Assembly: GCA_037974665.1 (NCBI GenBank)
Contig: CM075773.1
Span: forward strand, 62,402,763-62,466,762
Direction of reading: 5' to 3'
DNA from: Ehretia macrophylla
Taxonomy: Eukaryota > Streptophyta > Magnoliopsida > Boraginales > Ehretiaceae
Length of the DNA stretch: 64,000 nucleotides
In this document: piece by piece, positions 10,492-22,142 of the stretch
Numbering within the stretch: the first letter of the stretch is position 1
How the letters are laid out: each line of letters begins with the position of its first letter
Made by a program: the position numbers and the translations under genes
The notes under the pieces: model-generated
Told to the model about the DNA's origin: nothing
What the model saw: only the letters and a program-made list of their open reading frames with translations
The model's database searches: none

Positions 10492-10935
10492 TCATATTTA
10501 TTTAGTCGCATGTAATTCTCCCTTCCGTTTGTTATTTTTCTTAGCCGAGCAAAATGAAGAAAGCATCATATTCGTTCGTTTTTCCTCCATTTCAGAAATA
10601 ACATTTTTTGGGTTTCAGGCCGAAGCTGAAGTTAGCTTGGGTGGAAAGCGCTGTTGTAATACCTTTACTTTCTCGAATACCTTTACTTTTACCATGATGT
10701 TACACAGTTTCTTTTGCGCTTACACACGGATTTGATGTGATTCTGGGAAGATAAATCAAAGTTTTGTGCCAGTTGGTTAACATTGTTGTACTCATATTTG
10801 GATAATTTGTCATTCAATTTTAGAGAATTTAGGTACTTTATTAGCTCTGCATATTTTGGTGGCTTGGTGAAATTGTACTGGTTGTGTATGGTTTGATGTC
10901 AATTTCTTTGCCTACTTCTGGTAGTACATATGGAA
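10492..10935 (+). other. ZIP 3' untranslated/downstream region
   Basis: No gene was seen. The region is AT-rich and presumably holds the 3' UTR. No clear polyadenylation signal can be singled out. Confidence 0.4.
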
Positions 10936-10939
10936 AAGT

Positions 10940-11335
10940 AACAAGTTCAAATTGGATGATATGGTTGTACAACGTTATAGGAGAGATTTAACGATGGTAA
11001 ATTGTTCAAATTATTTTCTCATAACTATATAGATAATTTACTAGTATTAGATCTCTTGTACATTATGAGGGAATTCAAGTTGGTCCAGGAAGTGGGTAGT
11101 TTACTAGTATTGGATCTCTCGTACATTATAAGGGAATTCAAGTTGGTCGAGGAAGTGGGTGCAAGTTCAAATAGGATTATATGGTTGTACAAGGTTATAA
11201 TGTTATGAAAGATACTCAATGATGGTGATTTATTCAAATTATTTGATTATAATTGCATATAGATAGTTTACTACTATTGAATTTTCCTTGTATGTTATGA
11301 GGAGACTCAAATCAATACTGGGAGTGGGTAGTAAA
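10940..11335 (+). repeat. Compound tandem duplication
   Basis: A unit of roughly 170-200 bp is repeated with divergence. The blocks AAGTTCAAATNGGATNATAT, TATAGATAATTTACTA and GAATTCAAGTTGGTC appear in the same order from about 10943 and again from about 11161. Inside the first unit a block of about 60 bp (TACTAGTATTRGATCTC) is itself duplicated in tandem at 11040-11160. No coding role is evident. Confidence 0.7.
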
Positions 11336-11340
11336 CTATG

Positions 11341-11670
11341 ATGTGCCTCCCTAACTCCTACCTCCCACCAAAGAAACACTTAGAAATTAAATTGTCCTTT
11401 TCACATGAACATCCATTGTTGCGGGTGAAGATGGGTTTATTCGTTTATTAGTTTTAAAATCTTTTTTTGCTTTTTTTTTTTTTGTCTCTTAGGAAGGCAC
11501 GAAGCCAGAAAAAAGTCTACACTATTACACACCTAGGGGAAGAATCTTCCTTGTTGTCGTTCTCCAAGAATGAAAAGAAGGTCTCGTCCGGTGGCCGATC
11601 AAGATTATGGTTGCCAATGGAAAGAGTAAGGCCAAAGTTGGTGATCTAATTTGTACATTTGTTTGTTTCT
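11341..11670. other. Non-genic stretch
   Basis: I see no recognisable feature apart from a T-run at 11470-11483. Short open readings here have no family resemblance. Confidence 0.4.
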
Positions 11671-12025
11671 CTATACACGAGTGATGACATAACTTGGTTG
11701 ATGTAGTAATAATCGCTTACACTCTTCGATGACTAGCATGAGGGGGCTACGTGGAAGAGTTGATCCTTGAATAAGTGAACAAACGACACTAGAGCCCGTC
11801 TCGATACTAAACACATTAATACCCAGTCTGTGAGCATGTCTTAATCTTGCCAACAATGTTGTGAATATTGCCACTATGTTTGTGGTGGAACCAAGATTAA
11901 TAGCAAACATAAATTGCCAAGATCCATCACTATCTCTGAAGAGCCAGCCTACAGTAGCAAGGGCAGGATTCCCCTTTGAGCAGCCATCCACATTTAGTTT
12001 CTATCCCACATTCAGTTTTTCCCAA
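11671..12025 (-). pseudogene. RNase H domain fragment of a LINE or related retroelement
   Basis: The minus-strand translation starts KLNVDGCSKGNPA and continues VGWLFRDSDGSW, FAINLGSTTNI, LARLRHAHRLGI and VFSIETGSSVV. This is the plant retroelement RNase H pattern. The usual second acidic position (AE in active copies) and the D of ETD are replaced (IFTTLL, ETG), and the last helix is missing. It therefore looks dead and truncated. Confidence 0.75.
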
Positions 12026-12262
12026 CTTATAAAGGACAAACTACAAGAGACCCTCCAATGGATTGCTTCATTTATCCCCCACGCTTTCTTTAACTTCCAA
12101 AGCATACTTAGGTATAACATCGAATTTGTAAAAATCAATCATTATCACGTGCTCCCCAAACAGATTCTCATTTCTCTAGCGCCAAAATCTTTTTTTTGCT
12201 TTCATGTGTCTTTTCACCTGAAAGTATACATTCAAGGGACTTAAGAAACAAAAATACCTATC

Positions 12263-12391
12263 ATTCTTCCATGTAGTTAGGCTATGATGATGTTCGGGGA
12301 CATGTGTAACCTTTAAAAAACACAGAGCAGTATGAGCAAGTTATTATACTACTAAGGATAGTTGCATTTTTGCCTAACTACATGGAAGAAT
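12263..12391. repeat. Perfect 20-bp inverted repeat with 89-bp spacer
   Basis: ATTCTTCCATGTAGTTAGGC at 12263-12282 is the exact reverse complement of 12372-12391. The similarity does not extend inward or outward and no matching target duplication was found. It could be a very small MITE or a chance survivor of a longer fold-back. Confidence 0.7.
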
Positions 12392-13261
12392 TTTTCCATT
12401 TACCTCAAAACTATATCTGAACAGAGGTGTGGACCCAAGTAGCTGTGAGCCTGTGAAAGTCGTAGTTAGAAATAGATATGCTCATACTGTAATGTGTAAA
12501 ATTTAATAGTTGTAAATTATTGATATGTTCATGATAAAATGATACGAACAGTTTATAATCATAGGATCTCGATTCCGCTCATAATATTATAAAATATTAT
12601 GAAAGAATTCTTACTCGTCGTTGTTAATGGCTAAAGTCAACTCAGTTTTTTGATGTCTACAGCTGCAAATTGGCACCCTTAAACCAAAGCCAACTCTTGA
12701 TTCATCATGCTACATAGATCACTAGATTACATATGCAAAAATCTTAATCTTTGACTCTTTGTTCTCAAACTCTTTGAAGGAATACCTTCATAGAAATACC
12801 TTCATAAAATTTGCATGATCCAAAATCAATACAAAATTTCAGTTGATGAGTTTTTAGATTTAGTACAAAAAAGTCAATTTGTTTATATTGATTTTACAAA
12901 TATTTATTTATTTTTGAAATTTTTACCATAATAATTTTTTTGTTGAGCTCGTTTCATGTGCATCGTATTATTGGATGTATACGTATAGCACGTGCATAGA
13001 TGGATAAGACTCGTTTACACACGAAACGGCTGCATACTATGATTCAACTAATACCTGTACTAGTGAAGTCTCTAGCAAGCAGAATTTGCAACTCAATAGC
13101 GATATTTGTTATCTAGTCATGGGTAAGCTATCAAGTTTGATTCTATTAGCAATCCAATTTGCAGGAAGATTGAATTGCCTACCAACATAAGAAAAACAAT
13201 AAGAATCATAGGAGATAACATTAGTTTAGTATCTCTAATGATAGAGACAAGGTTAGCCGCA
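12392..13261. other. Non-genic, AT-rich
   Basis: No gene, terminal repeat or RNA was recognised in this stretch. Confidence 0.45.
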
Positions 13262-13632
13262 CCCAGGGGTATAGTCCAGCGGTAGTGAAGTGAGATCGCT
13301 CATTCGAGGTAGTGGGGTTTAACACTTTCTGCTGCTCTGGAATTTTGCTCTTAACTAACTTGGTGTATATATGGGGCAAACCGCTGGACCTAGGAATTTA
13401 CCAATTAGTGATCGGGATCTACCAAAAAATCTGATAGTCCGGTGGTAGTGGGGTGAAATCGCTTATGCGAGATCGCGGGTTCGTCAATCCTCATTGCTCA
13501 AGAGTTCTGCCATTGACTGACCCGGTACATTTGTGGAGGCGCATCGTTGTACCCAAGAATTTATTAGTTGGTGATTGAACTCCATAGGATAATTCAGTGG
13601 TCAGACTCCGCTAACTAAGTTCTTATGTCATC
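13262..13632 (+). mobile_element. tRNA-derived SINE, tandem dimer
   Basis: Two related units start near 13262 (GGGGTATAGTCCAGCGGTAG) and near 13431 (GATAGTCCGGTGGTAGTG). The second keeps a recognisable pol III B-box region (CGGGTTCGTCAATCC); box A is represented by TAGTCCRGYGG. The shared body contains ACTGACCCGGT and ATTAGTTGGTGAT, and the second unit ends TTCTTATGTCATC. A third copy of the same family lies at 50915-51100. Identification as a SINE rests on the pol III-like head and on the target duplication seen at the third copy. Confidence 0.65.
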
Positions 13633-13682
13633 AAAAACAAAGTTGACGATTTCGATAGAATCGAACTTAATAATGAAGTTAA

Positions 13683-15486
13683 TGTTAGCCTTATGCCAAA
13701 AGATATGATTTTGATGATAACAAATCAAGGAAAATCGGATTTGTAAGTGTGTTTGTGCTAATGTGTTTACATGTTTAAAATACACACTTGTTGGCTTATG
13801 TGCATGAAATATATATATCATTATAAACCCAAATTGTACTTTAATATTTTGGATTGTGTGGATTATACTGTACTAATGATATTATGAGCCAAAATATATT
13901 GTGAATGCTTGGTATTGAAAGAGGAAGAGTATTTTGCATGAAGATGTAAATGATTTTTATTCAAGAATTGATGCAAGATTGAAAAAGATGCAAATTATGT
14001 TGGTCATTATTGTATACACGAGTAAGATCACCACAAGTATGAAGAAATGAAGTTTTGTTGAGTTGAAGAAATGAAGATCATATTTCAAGAATCAAGACAT
14101 GAAGACATGAAGATGAAGTGGTGTTATAAGGATGGAAACGTAGCGACACAAGGGGTAACGGCTTAAAAATATCGTTTGCCTTAGGTATGCATTTTTATGG
14201 TTCAAGCTCGTGGTAATCTTTTAAGAATGTATTTAAATCTTTCCTCAAGAGTTTTGCAAAGATTTTAAAAGGTTAATTGGGTTGGAGTATCTTTTAAAGA
14301 AATGTTCTTAAAAGGTTTAAATTAATTTATCTTCAAAAGATTGAATTTTCGGTTGAAAATGTATTTTAAACTCTTGATTACAAAAATCGGTCTTAATCTT
14401 TCTACAAGAGTTTAAAAATATTTTAAAGCATTAAAAAGGTTGGAAACTCCTTAGAAGAAGTGTCTTTGAAGTGTCCAAGTGTTTAGCCTTCAAAAAAATA
14501 GATTTTGGGCTCAATTTTGCAAAATTGAAAAACTGGCACTATTTGGCACTATTCCAATGCTGGGCGAGTAACTCAATCGGCTACTCAACTGGATTTTCCA
14601 GTGGCTTCTCAAACAATGCCGGATGAGCAATTCCAGACGAGTTAGTCGACCGGCTACTCGCTCGACTTTGGCTGAAGTTTGAAAAATAGCCGTTAAAGAG
14701 CCGTTGCAACATTTTCTTTAAGTACGAAACCAATCCATTTCATCAAACAACTCTTCCAACATCTCCAAAACATCATATATTGATTCTAAGCTTCAAATTT
14801 CATATATTTCAATCAATATACACCAAGCTTGAGTTATAACTTATATTATCTATTGAGTATTCAAAGGGCTTCATTTGTATTACCCAACTCTAGAGGAGTT
14901 AAAGCTTTGTATCTTTCATATACACATATTTATGATTGTATTTCTCTCTATATCTTAGATTGTGAAAATCATAGAAGATAAGAGAGTGTTGTAAAATCTT
15001 TTGTGATTCAAAGGAGGAGAGATTGTAGGTTTGAGCTTTACCTACTTGTGAAGAAGCTTGGTTGATCTCTTGTGAGTTCAAGAGATTGTTGTATTTGCTC
15101 TTGTAGATTCAAGAGTGGACTTGCAAGTTGGTTTGTGCTTGACCAACATTTGAAGAAGCATTGATTTAGTAAAGTTTAGGAAATCCTAAGGAGGAAGACT
15201 TTCGGTGGTAGACTAGGCCTTCGAGAGTGCGAACCACTTGAAAATACCGAGTTTGATTTCTCTCTCCCTACTCTATTTATATTCATTGTCATATATATTG
15301 TTTAGTGTAGTTATCTTGCCCTTGTGTATGATTATTATTCATCATATTAACTCTTATCTAGTTATTCACACAAAGTATTTGATAAATTGTCTCAAAGAAC
15401 TTTTTGTGGGTTGTAGTTTATTTTAAATAGTAATATTTTGCTATAATCTTAATTCACCCTCCTCCTAAAATTATTTGCCACTAACA
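13683..15486 (+). mobile_element. Copia (SIRE/Maximus-like) solo LTR
   Basis: The 1804-bp segment begins TGTTAGCCTTATGCC, followed by TTTTGATGATAACAAATC near the start. It ends with AATTCACCCTCCTCC near 15454 and a terminal CACTAACA. Both features are characteristic of large LTRs of the SIRE/Maximus type. The ends are TG...CA and the flanks are GTTAA (13678-13682) and ATTAA (15487-15491), one mismatch. No internal retroviral sequence is present, so this is a solo LTR. Confidence 0.65.
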
Positions 15487-15709
15487 ATTAATAAACCTTT
15501 TCTGAACTGCGAAAGCGCAAGCATTCTTAGAAATCAAAACTTCTTCTTGGATAGCCAAACTTTAACATCTAGTAAAAAGTAGTACATCATTTTCAAACAA
15601 GTAGATAATTATGCCTTAATTAGTCCAATGATCTTCCAAGCATACTTATATATCCATATCTCATAATACGAAAAATGAAAAAGTTGAAGAAATCTGCTGG
15701 TGTGGTAGC
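15487..15709. other. Spacer between solo LTR and CACTA element
   Basis: No feature was recognised in this short stretch. Confidence 0.4.
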
Positions 15710-16888
15710 TACTACAAAAAAAGAGGTAAAGGGTGACACTTTTTTCTTTTCATATAGGTGGCATTTTAGAAAGTATTGCTTATAAGTATGCAGCATTTCA
15801 GAAAGTACCACAACAAATGCCGCGGTAGCGAGTGTCGGGAAACTTTAGTGACATTAAGGTAAACGCCACCTATTATATCCCTAAAGTGGCGCTTCACAAA
15901 AACGCCGCGTATAAGAGGACCAATAGCTGGCGTTCTATGTGAGTGAATAGTATGTTCTCATGAACGGCGCTTATAGAAATGCCGCCTATGATACCTTTTT
16001 AATAATTTTCTTTCTTTATAAGTGGCATTTTAAAAATGCTGCATATTAATAATTTAAGTTTTATTTATATTTTCTTTTAAATTTGTTGCAACTATTAGGC
16101 AACATTTTCTGAAATACCGCCTATTTTTTTATTTTTTAAATGGGTGAATTTCAGAGCAATTCTTACTTTTAATTATGCTTTCATATTTGACTTCAAATGC
16201 ACATGCAAAATCACTTTAACCTTAATGTAACATTGACATACAACCTCAAATTCCAAGATAAAGGCTAAAATAACAAATAAACTAACAATCCTCAAAACAA
16301 TTAATTGATAACACCAAATAAAGTATAAGTAAGTCTCCAATATAAAGCCAAAAATCCTTCATAGTTTTATAACATCATACAACATAATAATAGCAAAACT
16401 AAGTCTCAACCACAACAGGAGCTTAGTAATAGTTATACAATCCTCATAACTTTGAAACACAATAAGAGCTAAAAGAAATATTATATAATCTACCCAGAAA
16501 GTTGTGCCAAAAATACAAACAAATCCCAATAAGTAGTAGAATCAAAAAGTTACACAACCTCAAAAACTTGGAAAAAAAAAGGGTAACATAACTAATCAAT
16601 CCAAAAACTTGTGCCCAAAATACCAACATATTACTCCGAACAAATCCAGTTTGTAGGATCAAGCACTTGCAAGGGATCTACAAGAAAATAAGAAAAAATC
16701 AGTACAGAAACTTTGCAAGTTGTATACATCTAAATCAGCTAGTTTAGGAACTCTAGTTTCTTATTCTTTTTCAACTGATTCAAACAATAATTCATGTGTA
16801 ATAACTTTTGATAACTAAAGTATACATCTATGTCAAAGCTTAAGATTCAAGATCTAATGTAATATTTTACATATAATGAAAAAAAAAA

Positions 16889-17287
16889 TTACCTTTCAAT
16901 GAGTAACTGCAATTTTTCTTGTAGTTGATTCATATATGCTTCCAACTTGGAACGTGCAGCCCGCTCAACAGCTAGTAGGGCTTCACGTTCAGCCTTCTCG
17001 GCAGCTAATAAGGCTTCACGTTCAGCTCTCTCGGTAGCCAATAAGGCGTCCCTCTCAGCCCGCTCAATAGCTAATTGATCCTCTAAACATCGTACTTCTA
17101 ATGTAGCATGCCTCAAGCCAAAGATTGTAGAAGGGGTCGGTCCCAACCCTTTCCCTCTAACACGACCCAGACGTTTTGGGCCCCTTATTTCATGAATGGT
17201 CTCATACTCTAAGTTAATTGATTTTGGGTCATCGGCTCCAATACCTAAGGATGCCATCTTTTCATCCAAACGGGATTTACACTTAGC
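16889..17287 (-). pseudogene. Plant En/Spm (Ptta-type) transposase C-terminal exon
   Basis: The minus-strand reading of about 130 residues begins after an AG acceptor (TCTAG, 17288-17292). It reads AKCKSRLDEKMASLG, then GPKRLGRVRGKGLGPTPS, and ends in a coiled coil with four repeats of about 11 residues (ERAERDALLA, ERAEREALLA, EKAEREALLA, ERAARSKLEA). The GRVRGKGLGP motif followed by a coiled coil fits the C-terminus of Ptta/En/Spm transposase proteins. The 5' exons are not found; the nested LTR would lie in the adjoining intron. Confidence 0.6.
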
Positions 17288-17353
17288 CTAGACATAAAAA
17301 TTGAAAAGAGTTAAAGGGAAGAATTATATTATTTGTTCAATGATAAAGCATAT

Positions 17354-19748
17354 TGATAAAGATGATGAAACAACCCGATCCCTCACGGAATCAAGTCCAT
17401 TAGTAACAACCCGATCCAACCCCAATACGAGAAACGAGGGAAAACGGACGGAATTTTTCCTGTACTATGGACAATCCACACCTATTCATTCAAACTCAAC
17501 AACAAGCATTCAATCACAACATTCAAAGCCCTGTATCACATGCATGATAGGTTCAGCATCTCTTTAACTTTCATTTTACATTCAAGCCTTTCAACTACAA
17601 AACTAAGCTAATCTAAGTATACATTTGTTACATTTCCATAATGACTATAAAATTCACAACATTCATTTGATATGAACAACACAAAACCACGACCTATCAC
17701 GAATAAGATAGAATTCCTTGCAAAGTAGGCCCAACAACTCGTAAAACACTTCAAAATCCACCTCGCATTACCTGAAATTGTTGAAGAAAAAGGGGTGAGC
17801 AACTACGTGCTCAGTGAGGGGGGACAAGTATGGGGAGGTTTTAAAAAGCCTTTTTCATGAATGCACGTAGGTCACTAACATGAATCATTTAATGAGCATA
17901 CACTAAGCAAGCAATAGGCAATAACGAGACACTCGAAGCATTCGATCAAGTAATAAATCACTATATAATCACTTATAGAAAGGATACGATCATTATGTAA
18001 ACACTTTAGAAAAGGATATGATTTTATTCCATCCTTATCACTCCCACTTTCGTTGCGATAGCGATAACGATAACGATAATGATAGTGATAATGATAAACC
18101 CCTTATAACACCGGTGGGTGTACTTCGGATGTACCCCGATAACCTACAACCCAACACCCCAATGCCTTCACCGACCAAGCGAGTGAGGGAAGAGGACGCG
18201 GAGGTTGAGCAACCAAACACTAGCAAGCCCGATGCCGCCCAGTAGAGGCCCAACACTACCATGCCTCGATAAAATGTTGCAACCTTCGATAACACTCGAT
18301 ACACCACTTAAATAATCAATAAAATGATTAAACGATAAGCACGTAAATGAGGGGACAACAAAGTAGGTTACCCCTCGAGCATTAAAACATTTATCAAGCA
18401 ATCTAAACAATTTGACCAATCGAGCATTCAAGCATTCAAGTAAACAATACAATCAATAAAGTATTTATAATCGATAGTTCAATTAACTCTTGCATTTAAA
18501 CATTTAAGCAATCAATATAACTCATGAACATTCACGCACTTATCGTTAGCAAAGCAACACAAGAAAAGGATCATTTCAACTAGAATCTCAATTACAATTA
18601 CAAGTTAAATTCAAGCATGAATTATTTAGTTTGGTTATTAACCTTAATGTCCTTTAAAAACTCTTAAACTGCACAGAAATATAGTTCTTTAAATGAAGAT
18701 GGGTTTAGCATCAAACGGATCTCGATTCGGAGCTATATTAAGCAAGATATGACATCTAGAAATTTATTGTGCAAACTGTCCAACACCTACGCGTGGAACA
18801 TAACCCTACTGTAATCAGTTTAAATCATCACCTAAACCTCAATATTTGAACATTCTCCAAACATAAAGTTTATTCTACTATGAGTCTAGTATAATATATC
18901 TGAAAATCAGCCTTATCCATTAAGGTTTACCATATCAAAATAATCATGCAAAAACAGTGCGTAGGATTCTCTTTTAGGCCTTGTTTTGCTTGCATTGAAG
19001 TGTAAATAAGTCATGCTCTTTAGTTTTTGAGCTAAGAATGTTCTCTCAAGCATTCAATCAAACATTTAAACTTCAAGCTTTCTACTCAATTCAAGCAATA
19101 TGTACCAATAACATATTCACCCAAAGCTTAGCTACACAAGACATATATCACATATGTCACATATATTTCACTATAAAATTAACTTGGCATGCTTTAACAT
19201 AGCTCAAACCATCATTCTACTACTTAACAATAAACTTATCACAATAAATACAATAAGAATTATGCATAAATTCATGAATCCCCTCACCTTAGCTTGTAGG
19301 AATTGCACAAAACTAGCTAGGATGCGCAAAAGTTCATTATTTTCTTCCTTTTTTCCCCTCTTTTTCATCTTCTTTCTTCCTTCTCAGCTTTGAGCTCCTC
19401 TTTTTTTTTTCTTCACCGATTCTAGAGGCTTCTCCTAGCTTTGTTTCTTGTTTTGTTGTTATAAGAGCTAAATTGGGCTACCATTTGGGATTTTAAATGA
19501 TCAATATGGAATTAATCAGGCCCACAAGTCATTTTGGCCTCAATTGCAATTAGAAAATTAAATTAAGCCTACTAAAATGCACTTATTATGCTAATGTTTA
19601 AATAACCAATTTCTATTTTCACTAATTTCACTTACTTTAAATGCAATGAAAGCACATATCAATTAAAATAATAAGAACAAGTCACTTATTTGCAAACGAA
19701 TAAATGCAACTTATTAAAATAAGTATTGCCTTTGGGTCCAGGGCCTCA
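17354..19748 (-). mobile_element. Solo LTR, probably Ty3/gypsy type, inside the CACTA element
   Basis: Read on the minus strand it begins TGAGGCCCTGGACCC and ends GATCATCTTTATCA-like sequence preceded by GGGATCGGGTTGTTTCA. It contains the block CTCACTGAGCACGTAGTTGC (about 17795-17816) that resembles plant chromovirus LTRs. An exact 5-bp duplication CATAT flanks it (17349-17353 and 19749-19753), and the ends are TG...CA. Length is 2395 bp. No internal domain is present. Family assignment is by general appearance only; the borders rest on the 5-bp repeat. Confidence 0.6.
18056..18096 (+). repeat. GATAAY-type microsatellite
   Basis: About seven degenerate copies of a six-base unit (GATAAC, GATAAT, GATAGT) lie inside the solo LTR. 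Confidence 0.8.
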
Positions 19749-20424
19749 CATATGTCATCATCTTCAATTTTTACTAGATATTGATTATAATTGCTAGAAT
19801 TTCAAACTCAGTTAAGATAGCTAAGCATGGCTTGTACATTGAGTTTCAAATCTGCCTAGGTCAAGATAGTTAGAATTCACATGTTCAGTTTGCCTTATAA
19901 GTGGACAAAGACTACAAAGCTAGCAAATTTGCTTTCTGTAAATTAGTAAACAGATGGGTTTATATTACTAGTGGCATACAAGTACCACATGTCATCATTC
20001 TTTCCTTTTAAATCATTAATTATTATGTTGCTAATGTCTAAGCCTCTTTAATCATGATGTATTACAAGCTCTAGGTAGTTTAGCTATCATCATCTGTGTT
20101 TTAATGTGCAACATTTCAATAAACGCCATTTATGTAAAACGAAGTAAAACACTTATAAGTGGCTTTTAACCAAGATGCCACCTAACTGAAGTGACATAGG
20201 CCGCATTTGAGGAAACGTCGCTAATACTCAGCTCGATATCCACTTTTGGCGCAATATTTTGGCGCTAAATTCCTAGAGTTAGTGGCACTTTTCTAGCGTT
20301 CATAACTGGCAATTGTGAAAAGCGCCACAAAATGCTATTGCCTTTTATCTAATAGGTGGCGTTTCATTAAAGTGCCTCTAATAAAGTGCCCCCTATATCC
20401 ACGATTTTTTGTAGTGAAGTACTA

Positions 20425-20550
20425 GTTGAATCTGCTGCAATATGGTGTCAAACACAAACTCACATAACAAAAAGCCCATAAAAACACATTTCCAAATGCA
20501 ACTCTTACATTAGTCTACCATGAGAGCAAGGTCAAAAATTAATTTACCAA
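20425..20550 (+). repeat. Duplicated segment, copy 1 (copy 2 at 22368-22490)
   Basis: This stretch and 22368-22490 share the same ordered blocks: ATCTGCTGCAA, GTGTCA, CATAACAAAA, CATTTCCAA, TGCAACNCTTA and CAAG/CTC followed by AAAAATTA/AAAAATA. The hAT element at 20713-22134 lies between the two copies. Copy 2 lies directly upstream of the galactosyltransferase start. Confidence 0.6.
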
Positions 20551-20712
20551 ACCCTTAAGGAAGTCCTATCAATTTTATTATCGAGTTAGATATCCGTTAG
20601 TTTTTAATTTAAACTTTACTTCATTGTCACCCCTATACCATATTCACATAGGACTTGGATCCCCTATCTACTATTATGAATGAGTTTTAATGATAATAAT
20701 TGTCTATGTAAT

Positions 20713-22134
20713 TAGAGTTGGCATATGAGACAACCTGACACTGCTCTACTGAATCATGGATTGAGAAAACTGAGTTCAATTCGACATAGATATTTAGTGG
20801 GCTGAGTTATACTCGGCTCATTTATCGGAATATAGAACCTAGCTTGACCCACGAGTTCGCTACCATGAGTTGCGAGTTGGGTTGAGTTGGGCCAACCTAT
20901 TTTTTTTTGTAATTAGTGTATTTTGAATATAATATTATATATATATGTTACTTGGATAGTTGGATTAATAATTAAAAAAAAATTTAAACTTAATTTTTTT
21001 AAAGAAAAGTTCATTTAACTATTAATGAGACAATACACAAGTTGATTAATAACATTAACAATTAACATAAATGATAAATATATTACATAAACGCTTGGGG
21101 AAAGCTAGTACAAAAGTTCTCCGTTTTGTTATGCTCCTTATACAAGTGTTGGGTCTGCTGGTGGTAGTGGTGGGCTTGGCGGTGGCGGTGGCGGTGGCAG
21201 TGGTTGAATAACTACTTCAGGATTAAAATACTTTGTGACATTTGGGTGTTGAAATACAAGGTGTCTTACAAGCGTTTCAGTTCTAAATTTACGTCAAAAT
21301 ATAGATTGATGTTGGCAATAGTTACAAACGACGTATCCCTGTTCTTCAAAGTATGTAAAATGATTTCAAACATCTGATAAATGTAATCGTTGTGAAAAAT
21401 TTTCTTTTCCCATGAACATAGTTATATATAATGCTGTAAACTTGTAATAAAAAAAAGTTGAATATACTAAGTGACTAAAACACTATGTCACTAATTATTT
21501 GTAGGAAAAATTATATGTACAATTATAAGAATTGTAAAAAAAAAAAAAATTGTACCTAAAATCTTTAAAAAAAAAGATAATATGAAGGGACTTAAAGTTA
21601 CAAGTTGCAAACTTGCAATATCATAAAAATGATTTAATAACAAGTCACTTAATATCAACTTAAAATATAAATTTGCTATTTGTTATATTATTAGTTTGTT
21701 AAAATAAAAAGTTACTACGACTTGCTAATTTGTTTTAAATGAAATAGTTACTACAACTTACATTGCATACATAAAGTATAATATTTTAATTTCTTTTAAT
21801 AAGTGAACTCAAATTGTATTTAATTTGTATTTGGCCCGAGTTGGGATCTAGATTTGCCTTATATGGTCTCGAGATGGGCCTTATTTGGATTCTAGCTAGG
21901 CCTGTGCTGGACTTTAGTTGGGCTAGGCTTATGGGTTGGGTTGGGTTGGGATGGACTGGGCTGAGATTGAGCTCAAATAGGTTGGGTCAAAAATTATATA
22001 ACTCAACTCGATCCACTTATATGTGGCTGATTAGGCCGAGTCGAACCCACTTTCAACTAAGTTAAACTGAGTTCGAATTTTCGTGTGTTAGGCTGAGTTA
22101 AGACTATATCGACCCAGTTTAAATTCCATCTCTA
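20713..22134 (-). mobile_element. hAT transposon, non-autonomous, exact 8-bp target duplication
   Basis: Ends are TAGAGTTGGCAT at the left and the reverse complement of TAGAGATGGAAT at the right, 10 of 12 positions matching. The flanking 8-bp direct repeats are identical: TATGTAAT at 20705-20712 and 22135-22142. The 1422-bp element carries a broken BED-type zinc finger on its minus strand and a GGGTTGGGTTGGG-rich patch at about 21930. No transposase catalytic or dimerisation domain was seen. Confidence 0.9.
21138..21377 (-). pseudogene. BED-type zinc finger remnant of the hAT element
   Basis: The minus-strand translation reads SDV-stop-NHFTYFEEQGYVVCNYC, then HQSIF-stop-RKFRTETLVRHLVFQH, followed by a proline-rich tail and a stop. 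The CxxC and HxxxxH ligands of a BED finger are present (YVVCNYC and RHLVFQHP). The first stop sits where BED fingers have the conserved tryptophan (VWNHF). Two in-frame stops make it non-functional. Confidence 0.8.
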
Positions 22135-22142
22135 TATGTAAT

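Larger units (their letters stand above)
15710..20416 (-). mobile_element. CACTA (En/Spm) transposon, non-autonomous, with nested LTR
   Basis: The right end is a canonical reverse CACTACAAAAAATCG. The left end, TACTACAAAAAAAG, differs at the first base. Both subterminal regions (15750-16130 and 20110-20400) are full of short repeats containing GTGGCR or YGCCAC cores, such as GGTGGCATTTT, AAACGCCGC and TAGGTGGCGTTTC, as expected for transposase-binding repeats. The flanking triplets are AGC and AAG, so a clean 3-bp duplication is not preserved. The interior holds a single transposase-like fragment on the minus strand and a 2.4 kb solo LTR. No tnp2 domain is present, so the copy cannot move on its own. 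Confidence 0.8.

Noticed and set aside
18038..18307. Readings with SLSLSLSL or DNDNDS repeats
   Set aside because: They are translations of the GATAAY microsatellite inside the solo LTR.
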